Made by a program: the position numbers and the translations under genes
Notes under the pieces: model-generated
Database searches by the model: none
Seen by the model: the letters and a program-made list of their open reading frames with translations, nothing else
Told to the model about the DNA's origin: nothing
Source: JAFGIN01 sp050301235
Lineage (GTDB): Bacteria > Fibrobacterota > Chitinivibrionia > Chitinivibrionales > Chitinispirillaceae
Direction: 5' to 3'
Assembly (NCBI GenBank): GCA_050301235.1
Contig: JBNKZD010000235.1
Span: 1 to 42,600 of the forward strand
DNA: 42,600 bases
Shown here: in pieces, positions 1 through 6,114 of the stretch
How the letters are laid out: every line of letters begins with the position of its first letter
Position numbering within the stretch: the first letter of the stretch is position 1

Positions 1-351
1 TCCTGCACCCTGCCTTTTAATTACAGGCGCCGGACATCCCAGATTGATATCGATACAACTTACATCATTCGCTTTCAATGTATCGATGGCAGGTTGGAGA
101 GATTCTTCTCCATTGAGTGTCAATTGATAGATCACCATTCCCTCACAGCGACGGCGTTTGATAAATGGTGTGTTGTTCATAAATTCATACGGTATTGATC
201 GCACCGATACCATTTCTGTATAAAGCGCACCATAACCACCAAAATCAGCCAGCAGCCGTCTGAATGCACTATGCGTAATTCCAGCCATTGGCGCAAGGTA
301 TAGTAGGGGAGATATTTCGCTATTTCCTGCAGAAGAGGTGTTTATTGACAT
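1..351 (-). CDS. dus: tRNA-dihydrouridine synthase, N-terminal 117 residues (runs off left edge)
   Basis: This is an FMN-dependent enzyme that reduces uridines in tRNA D-loops to dihydrouridine, acting in the cytoplasm. Only the N-terminal part of the TIM barrel is inside the window; the frame is open to base 1. Visible motifs are APMAGIT at residues 20-26 (the FMN-binding first strand) and DINLGCPAPVIKRQGAG at 101-117, which contains the Cys (about residue 106) that serves as general acid in the family. The ATG at 349-351 gives about 19 residues before the first strand, which is normal. No strong ribosome binding site is visible. The gene starts 31 bp after the stop of the membrane protein upstream on the same strand, so the two are probably cotranscribed. 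The DusA/B/C subgroup cannot be decided from this fragment. Confidence 0.9.
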   Translation of the reverse strand, partial: MSINTSSAGNSEISPLLYLAPMAGITHSAFRRLLADFGGYGALYTEMVSVRSIPYEFMNNTPFIKRRRCEGMVIYQLTLNGEESLQPAIDTLKANDVSCIDINLGCPAPVIKRQGAG

Positions 352-382
352 CGTTGAGATAGATGTTTTGTTGAGATTACTA

Positions 383-1222
383 TTATACCGATAGCGCTGA
401 AGCAAAAAACCAGCCCAGGACAAAATAGACCAGTACAATATGAAAAAGCACAAAACAATAAACATCGAGTGCATTAGGCATTCGCGTATTTGTTTTTACT
501 GACTTTTTGACAAGAAGGTTAAGATACTGATCCGAGATAATATAGAAAATTACCGGAAGCAGCCAGCTGGTACTGCACCAGAATAGCAGTTTAAAGAATG
601 AGAGTCCCCAGAAATTTATAGCGACAATCAAATTGAAGATAAGTAAACAGGTTGATCCCAGGAACAGTGGGGTAAATGCCTTTTGTGCCCGATGATATGA
701 AGAGGTGCATATTTTGGATGTATCTTTAAGTATCGTAAGACATTCCCGGTCGATTACTTCAGAGTGACCGTATCGCACCAAACCAGTTGCCAATGCCTGA
801 ACAAACTCCTCCATATCTTCAATGAAAAGGGGAAGACGGATCGTTTTTTCGCTTGAGGTAATTTTCAGAAAACCATTATGCAGAGGCACTTTTATATATT
901 CGACGGAGGTTATCTCGGAGAAGATAACTGTTTTGATATTGTAGGGGTTCTTAATTATCAGACGTTCATCAGTAATAATGATATCAGTTTTGAGAATCTC
1001 ATTATGAAAAAATTTTATTAGAAATATCGAAGCAATAATGGTCGATGTCACAATCAACGCTGCGCGAAAGGCCGATGGAACGATAATACCGTAGGTCACT
1101 TTTGCGTAGATTGTAGGACTCCAGACAGAAAAAAGTAGAATGGCTGTAACTGCTGTTATAATCAGTTCAACGTATATATACCGCTTCTGGAATTTAAAAA
1201 CATAATTAGTTTCAGTGGTCAT
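383..1222 (-). CDS. Integral membrane protein with PH-like segment, function unknown
   Basis: This 279-residue protein has two predicted membrane helices near the N-terminus (about 15-33 and 45-70). A polar, beta-rich segment follows at about 75-150 and contains TDIIITDERLIIKN. That pattern resembles bacterial PH-like (bPH) domains, where a strand pair of the form 'ITxxRLI' follows a membrane hairpin. Three more hydrophobic helices lie at about 184-203, 208-230 and 252-278. No catalytic motif is recognised. It lies directly upstream of the dus gene with a 31-bp gap, which suggests cotranscription but not a shared function. The start ATG at 1220-1222 is preceded by a weak AGGA about 8 bases upstream. 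The coding assignment is firm; the PH-like reading is inferred from pattern only. Confidence 0.7.
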   Translation of the reverse strand: MTTETNYVFKFQKRYIYVELIITAVTAILLFSVWSPTIYAKVTYGIIVPSAFRAALIVTSTIIASIFLIKFFHNEILKTDIIITDERLIIKNPYNIKTVIFSEITSVEYIKVPLHNGFLKITSSEKTIRLPLFIEDMEEFVQALATGLVRYGHSEVIDRECLTILKDTSKICTSSYHRAQKAFTPLFLGSTCLLIFNLIVAINFWGLSFFKLLFWCSTSWLLPVIFYIISDQYLNLLVKKSVKTNTRMPNALDVYCFVLFHIVLVYFVLGWFFASALSV

Positions 1223-1324
1223 CTATAATCCTGTATTAAAAAAATAGTTATTTCAATAAATAGTAGCATAATTCAGATTAATGTGTTATACAATTTTGTC
1301 CGTTGTTTTAGAATATACTATCAG

Positions 1325-2731
1325 CTACTCCTGTACTCGTAACACAAGACTTCCTTTTGAAAGAATTATCGCCTGAATTGCATTTTCGGTAAATCGAACA
1401 CCACCAACCGCAAGCGAATCTATCGTACCGTTGATCACTACATTGCTTGCTACATGGTGATTACACAACATTTTCTGGATCATAAGTTGTGATTCGAGCA
1501 GGCTTTCACGCATGGGAAATTTGAGGAAAGGTTTAACTTTTGATATAATGATATCATGAAACAGCCATTGGGCACTTTTGTGAAGAGCGTTATCCGTTTT
1601 AACATCAAATTCAAGGTCTTCGATGGAAATAATAGCTTTTTTCGTGTCGAAGACAACTTTGCCAATGAGATAGATCTTTCCAACATACGATCCCGTAAGG
1701 TCCAGCGCGACCACAGCATAACCATCAATGCCATAAACATCGACGTTTAAAATTACAATTTCACGTTTACCCGATGAAAATGAACGACCCTGAAGGTATT
1801 CGTTCATCATTGTGCTTGCATTTTGATAATTAATTTCGCAGTAAAGGTTGATGACAAATCCGGAATCTATTTTCCCCGGTACAATGAATTCGGGCAGCGG
1901 CGCAGTTGTATCGGCAATAGGCGCTTCACGGAAATATGTTTCTGCGATAGATTTGATTCCGACCGAGCTTTTGATAACCCCTTCATGCCCTTCAAGCTGG
2001 GTCATGTAGATACCAAGTGGAGAAAGTTTAAGCCAGATTAAAGGATCATCAGCGATTTTAATTGGCACCTGGATCTTATTCCAGAGTGGTTGGAGCAATT
2101 TTTTTGCATCAAGCAGGTCTGAAACCGCCTTATCGACAATTGCACCAAATGATTCCTGTTGTTTAGAGAGAACCAGATCCGCAATCGGTTTGAAAGGAAT
2201 TGTGATAAATCGCACCTTGATAACAGGGTCAGAGAGCCACTCATAACCATCTGATTTGGTCATGGTAACAATACTCCAGTCATTTTTAATAAAGAGACGG
2301 GAGCGAAACTTGAGTGCAATTCCAGCCTCAACTTCCTGATATTCAGTATGTGACAAACCAAGAGCGCCGACTGTAAATTGAAACTGGAGCCAGATTTTAA
2401 GTGGTACTTTATATTCCAGCTCATCACCATTGAGAGAAATTTTAATTGTATCATATTTGAAAACGCGTATTTTAACCGGTTTGATACCATTAATTGTCAG
2501 GGTATCGTTTGCATACAGAGTATCATTCAATTGTGTATTGAGCATTTTTTCAACAACAGAAGTCCTGATCTCCAGAGGAACATTGATCACTGATGCAACC
2601 GGTGAAAATTTTTGAATTTCAGCGATTTTATCTTGTGGAATTGATGCTTCACCTTCAACTTTAGGCGGTGGAGTGCAGGTAAGAAAAAAAGTAGTTGTGA
2701 AAAGCAGGCTAACAAAGAGAATAAATTTCAT
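1325..2731 (-). CDS. DUF4403-type lipoprotein
   Basis: This 468-residue exported protein begins with a lipoprotein signal peptide: hydrophobic h-region, lipobox FLTC and Cys19, followed by a proline-rich CTPPPK linker. The mature part is beta-rich. The segment SVINVPLEIRTSVVEKMLN, the central W-rich part around DDPLIWLKLSPLGIYMTQL and the overall length match what I know of the DUF4403 family. These are predicted BPI/SMP-like lipid-binding-fold proteins found in many FCB bacteria. The molecular function is unknown; a periplasmic or outer-membrane-associated lipid-binding role is only inferred from the fold. The start is supported by AAAGGAG 7-8 bases before the ATG. It appears to be a single-gene unit, with 102 bp to the next gene downstream. 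Confidence 0.75.
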   Translation of the reverse strand: MKFILFVSLLFTTTFFLTCTPPPKVEGEASIPQDKIAEIQKFSPVASVINVPLEIRTSVVEKMLNTQLNDTLYANDTLTINGIKPVKIRVFKYDTIKISLNGDELEYKVPLKIWLQFQFTVGALGLSHTEYQEVEAGIALKFRSRLFIKNDWSIVTMTKSDGYEWLSDPVIKVRFITIPFKPIADLVLSKQQESFGAIVDKAVSDLLDAKKLLQPLWNKIQVPIKIADDPLIWLKLSPLGIYMTQLEGHEGVIKSSVGIKSIAETYFREAPIADTTAPLPEFIVPGKIDSGFVINLYCEINYQNASTMMNEYLQGRSFSSGKREIVILNVDVYGIDGYAVVALDLTGSYVGKIYLIGKVVFDTKKAIISIEDLEFDVKTDNALHKSAQWLFHDIIISKVKPFLKFPMRESLLESQLMIQKMLCNHHVASNVVINGTIDSLAVGGVRFTENAIQAIILSKGSLVLRVQE

Positions 2732-2900
2732 GAACAGCTCCTTTGAGAATCAGGAAAATACAAAAAGCAAATGCCTTAAAGTGCATTAATTATAAGTCAT
2801 CAACGGTGGATATACCACAATAGATTGAGGTATATTATAGAACGAACCCCAAGAGCAGTAACAATAGAACTTTTACAGTGTAAAATATCTTGCTCTACAT

Positions 2901-3068
2901 TTCCCGCAAAGTGACTTATTTTTACCGCACACTGACTCCAATTTCCCATACTCTGGTCTATATTTCCCTCATCATGGCTCAGTATTCCTACATATTGATC
3001 TGAGTTTCCTGCATGTTGACCCTACATTCCCGCACCTTGATCTAAGCTTCCCGTATTTAAAAACACCT
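2901..3068. repeat. Eight degenerate tandem repeat units at exact 21-bp spacing (IS21-like end relic?)
   Basis: Units begin at 2901, 2922, 2943, 2964, 2985, 3006, 3027 and 3048, a constant 21-bp step with no indel. The plus-strand core is TTCCCGCA-N4-TTGATCT with variation; on the minus strand it reads roughly GRTCA-N3-TGCGGGAAAT. Multiple 20-22-bp repeats of the form GGTCA...GGAAT are typical of the ends of IS21-family transposons, where they bind the transposase. No istA or istB is in the window, so this would be a relic. The plus frame across the array is open (2868-3098) and reads as a degenerate heptapeptide of the type FPHxDLS, but it has no start codon. A fossil protein repeat is therefore a weaker alternative. 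Confidence 0.8.
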
Positions 3069-3476
3069 CAAATTTGCGAAATTGAACACTTCAGGTAAAC
3101 CATTTACTCCGTCCGGGGCTGACGCCATCACAATTTGCATCAGTTAATATTATCGATAATATTCGACCTGTGACAAGTCTAAAGCCTGAGCATATGAATA
3201 ATAATATAGCATTTAATGTGAAAAATATCTCCAGGAATGAAAAGAGACACGACGAACGTCATAAATGCAATGTTTTCATATGTTTGGCCATTTTTCAGCA
3301 CGGGTGGGGTACAGATGCAAATGAATGTGGTAACGAGTGCCATGCTCAAAGATGTTGTCGTGGAGCATCCCGAAAACTATTGCAATCTGTTTGTTCGGAT
3401 ATCAGGATATAAAGTATATTTTGTAACTTTGAACAGGGGTATACAACTTGAATTAATAAATCGTGCTGAATATTGA
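3067..3476 (+). pseudogene. C-terminal fossil of a glycyl radical enzyme (frameshifted, 5'-truncated)
   Basis: Glycyl radical enzymes (pyruvate formate-lyase, diol dehydratase, hydroxyproline dehydratase and related) end in a conserved radical loop. Here the last part, in the frame of 3237-3476, reads NVINAMFSYVWPFF, GGVQMQMNVVTSAMLKD, EHPENYCNLFVRISGYK and ends LELINRAEY. This matches the GGxQxQFNVV, HPExYxxLxVRxSGY radical-glycine motif and the terminal INRTEY-type end of the family. Upstream, the frame at about 3153-3240 gives LKPEHMNNNIAFNVKNIS and the frame at about 3067-3140 gives AKLNTSGKPFTPSGAD, so at least two frameshifts separate three collinear pieces. Everything N-terminal is missing, and the fragment abuts the 21-bp repeat array. 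No activating-enzyme gene is nearby. The substrate class cannot be told. Confidence 0.8.
3146..3163. repeat. 18-bp perfect palindrome inside the glycyl radical enzyme fossil
   Basis: AATATTATCGATAATATT is a perfect inverted repeat without a spacer. It lies where the first reading-frame change of the pseudogene occurs, so it may mark a small insertion or deletion scar. There is no sign that it is a functional operator. Confidence 0.5.
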
Positions 3477-3601
3477 GCCATATCGGGGACTCAATTTGTA
3501 AATTTTGCTTAACGATGTTAGATAATTTGATTGCTTACCAAAAAGAGATTTATATAAAAGCTCTCCAGTACCAGATCTGTAGATGAAAAAGTATAATTTA
3601 T

Positions 3602-4603
3602 TTAATATCTATTTGGTACAAATACAGCAATAAGCGTGTAATCATCCATTGATGCTGTTCCGTTTACTACCTGGTGCCATGCATTAAAATAATATGTCTG
3701 CGCACCAGCTGCAGAAACCGCAAAGACTTTTGAAGTACTAAATGGAAACATTGAAATGCCAGCAGCTGCAAATGGCCCACGAATAAATTGAACACCTGGT
3801 GTTTCTGAGACATCGTTATTAGTTGAACTGACCTTCAACCTGACCAACCCAGATGCAGTTGATGCTGCGTTCCAATAAATACTCCCGCTTGCAGTTACAA
3901 TCACGTACCCCGCACTTGGTGCGGAAACTGTAACACTGGCAATGTTTGAGGATGTACTAACGGTTGAAAGATTACCACCACTACCAGCTTCAACCCAATC
4001 TACACCTACATTGGAAGGTCCAGCAGGTCCGGTCGCTCCGGCAGGTCCGGCAGGTCCAATCGGTCCGGCAACACCCGTATCACCTTTTGGTCCTTGGGGA
4101 CCAATTGGCCCAATCGGTCCTGCAACACCAGTATCACCTTTCGGTCCCTGCAGTCCAATTGGCCCAATCGGTCCTGCAACACCAGTATCACCTTTCGGTC
4201 CCTGCAGTCCAATTGGCCCAATCGGTCCTGCAACACCCGTATCACCTTTTGGTCCCTGGGGACCAATTGGCCCAATCGGTCCTGCAACACCCGTATCACC
4301 CTTTGGTCCCTGGGGACCAACAAGTCCCTGAGTTAAATTTGTGAGCTTGCTTCCATCGCCGATAAACTCTTTTGCAGTGACACTTCCTGGAACAGTAATG
4401 TTACCATTACCTGATTTAATCGTATTATTTGGTGCACCAGGTGTTTCAATGAAGAAATTTCCTGTTGTACTATTTCCACTCCACCCGATTTTGCCTGTTA
4501 CGTTTGATCCTGTGGAGTCATAAAATTCGATGGTCGATGAACTCTGAGCAAATATGCCAAATAAAAATCCACTTACCAATAACGATGAAATGAGCTTTAT
4601 CAT
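3602..4603 (-). CDS. Secreted collagen-like repeat protein
   Basis: This 333-residue exported protein has a signal peptide (about residues 1-20, ending FGIFAQ). A beta-rich N-terminal stalk domain includes GSVTAKEFIGDGSKLTNL, a motif seen before trimeric shafts in tail-fibre and adhesin-like proteins. A collagen-like segment of Gly-X-Y triplets follows (about 93-200), with five near-identical copies of an 18-residue unit based on GPKGDTGVAGPIGP. The C-terminal 130 residues are beta-rich and aromatic-containing, and look like a globular trimerisation head of the C1q/BclA kind. Such proteins form trimeric fibres on the cell surface or outside the cell. It follows the Ig-like lipoprotein gene by 9 bp, so the two are in one operon. 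It is the second gene, and may be displayed by the lipoprotein (inference). Confidence 0.85.
   Translation of the reverse strand: MIKLISSLLVSGFLFGIFAQSSSTIEFYDSTGSNVTGKIGWSGNSTTGNFFIETPGAPNNTIKSGNGNITVPGSVTAKEFIGDGSKLTNLTQGLVGPQGPKGDTGVAGPIGPIGPQGPKGDTGVAGPIGPIGLQGPKGDTGVAGPIGPIGLQGPKGDTGVAGPIGPIGPQGPKGDTGVAGPIGPAGPAGATGPAGPSNVGVDWVEAGSGGNLSTVSTSSNIASVTVSAPSAGYVIVTASGSIYWNAASTASGLVRLKVSSTNNDVSETPGVQFIRGPFAAAGISMFPFSTSKVFAVSAAGAQTYYFNAWHQVVNGTASMDDYTLIAVFVPNRY
4062..4331 (-). repeat. 54-bp tandem repeat, five units, encoding the collagen-like shaft
   Basis: Units start at 4062, 4116, 4170, 4224 and 4278 with a constant 54-bp step; the fifth is diverged at its end. Units 2 and 3 share the variant coding GLQ while the others code GPQ. 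The near identity at nucleotide level shows recent duplication or slippage, and the copy number is likely to vary between strains. Confidence 0.9.
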
Positions 4604-4612
4604 AAATACTCC

Positions 4613-5908
4613 TTATTTTATGACTATTTTGATTTTGCCGTTGATTTTAATTGTCCCATTTTCGTACAGTCCAGGTTGAGGACATAGTGTTTTTGGGCGC
4701 GTACCAGTTGATGCTGCACGTATTGAAGCATTAAGACTGCTGTTTGGCTGAATTGGTGTACAGTCCGAAACTGTTCCAACTGGAATAAAATGTGCATGAA
4801 CCAATGTGTGCCTTATAATTCTGAATTTATACGGTGTTACAAATCCGGCAATTCCACCACTCCAGGATGAAAATTCAAATCCGGTATTGGGAGTTGCTGC
4901 AAGTGATATTGTATCACCAAAACGATAAACTGTTTTTTGCGGAGTTGCTGTTACACTGCCAGTGTCTGAAGTTACGGTCAAGGAACAGTACTTTGCTATG
5001 ACCTTGAAATTGAAGAGTGTACTATCCGTTTCTGTGGTTGAGGAAAGTGAAAGCGGAATTTGATAAGTGCCACTATCATACGCAGCAGCTTTAAAAGTAA
5101 GCAAAGAATCTCCAGTAAGGCTTACACGTTGGCTTGGTTGTTTAATTGCAAGAGTAACTGTTTGCGCTGCTGGTTTTATAAACCTGTTTTTAAGGTTGAT
5201 AGTGATTGAATCTCCTTCAAAAAGACTATCTGTAAAACTTCCCTGTATCCAATATATAGATTTTCCAGTAGTTTCATGAATAACTAGAACTATCTCCTTA
5301 CTGGTAACTGTATCAAATTCATTCTTAATAACACAATAGTAGACTCCGGAGTCTGCGCTGGTTATCGTTTTTAAAATCAGTGGGTTACCCTTACCGATGG
5401 TATCTGCATTTCCAACTTTGAACCAGTAATACTCAAGTGCAGTGCTGCTAAGTACATCGACAGAAAGACTACATGGCTTACCAATATCAGTGTATAAGAC
5501 TGGTGGAAGATCTTTGGTAATCACCGGGGGGACACCTTTCACTGTGATGGATATCGTGTCGCTTCGGGTTTCTCCATTCTGTAATGTTGCAGTGAATTTG
5601 ATGTTAAAAAGTCCAGATGTCTTCAGAACCTTTTTAAATTCAAATGTATCAATATCTGTCTGAGAAAAATTAAGTATATTGATCTGTGAATCGAGTGAAT
5701 TAAAGTAAGTTGTGATATAACTTATCAAATGTGGATTACGTAACTGCAATGAAACAGAAAGTGTATCATCGAGTGCAAAAACAGTTTTATTGTTTACCAG
5801 AGGCAGTATATTGAGCTCTGCAATATCAAAATTTTCAAGTGGATCTGTCGGTAATTTGCAGGAAAGTAATAAACCTGCAAAAAAAATAAGAAAATGTTTT
5901 TTTACCAT
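4613..5908 (-). CDS. Lipoprotein with Ig-like domains and an InlB-type B-repeat domain
   Basis: This surface or periplasmic lipoprotein has 431 residues from the ATG at 5906-5908. I chose that start because it puts MVKKHFLIFFAGLLLSCKL directly at the N-terminus, a clear lipobox (LLSC) signal; frames further upstream only add a polar tail. An Ig-like domain is seen at about 110-210, with a Trp and the YYCV strand-F motif (SADSGVYYCVIKNEFDTV). A second beta-sandwich follows at about 215-305. Then comes a domain of the divergent InlB B-repeat/bacterial-repeat type (SVTATPQKTVYRFGDTISLA, then GFEFSSWSGG). The C-terminus carries two Cys and ends KINGKIKIVIK. It is the first gene of an operon with the collagen-like protein (9-bp gap), so both probably form a cell-surface or adhesion module. 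Confidence 0.75.
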   Translation of the reverse strand: MVKKHFLIFFAGLLLSCKLPTDPLENFDIAELNILPLVNNKTVFALDDTLSVSLQLRNPHLISYITTYFNSLDSQINILNFSQTDIDTFEFKKVLKTSGLFNIKFTATLQNGETRSDTISITVKGVPPVITKDLPPVLYTDIGKPCSLSVDVLSSTALEYYWFKVGNADTIGKGNPLILKTITSADSGVYYCVIKNEFDTVTSKEIVLVIHETTGKSIYWIQGSFTDSLFEGDSITINLKNRFIKPAAQTVTLAIKQPSQRVSLTGDSLLTFKAAAYDSGTYQIPLSLSSTTETDSTLFNFKVIAKYCSLTVTSDTGSVTATPQKTVYRFGDTISLAATPNTGFEFSSWSGGIAGFVTPYKFRIIRHTLVHAHFIPVGTVSDCTPIQPNSSLNASIRAASTGTRPKTLCPQPGLYENGTIKINGKIKIVIK

Positions 5909-6114
5909 TTGAAGGTCCATTCTGGTTAGAAATTTTTGAAACAAATGGTATCAGATAAATATATGCTCCTAATCTAATATTCCCCATTAAAAGGTCAAAC
6001 AAAAAAAATTGAATTTTTTAACTGGATAACAATTTCTGATGCACTAATTATATTATAGACTCTAATACTCAATCGAAAAACAAACGAATTTAGTGAGACT
6101 ATCGGATTAATCTG

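Noticed and set aside
2868..3098. A gene encoding a heptapeptide-repeat protein
   Set aside because: The frame has no start codon or ribosome binding site and ends in the glycyl radical enzyme fossil. The open frame follows from a 21-bp unit lacking stops.
3942..4344. Long open frames on the plus strand and in other frames across the collagen repeat
   Set aside because: They are by-products of the 54-bp repeat, a multiple of three without stops. The minus-strand frame has a signal peptide and Gly-X-Y triplets.
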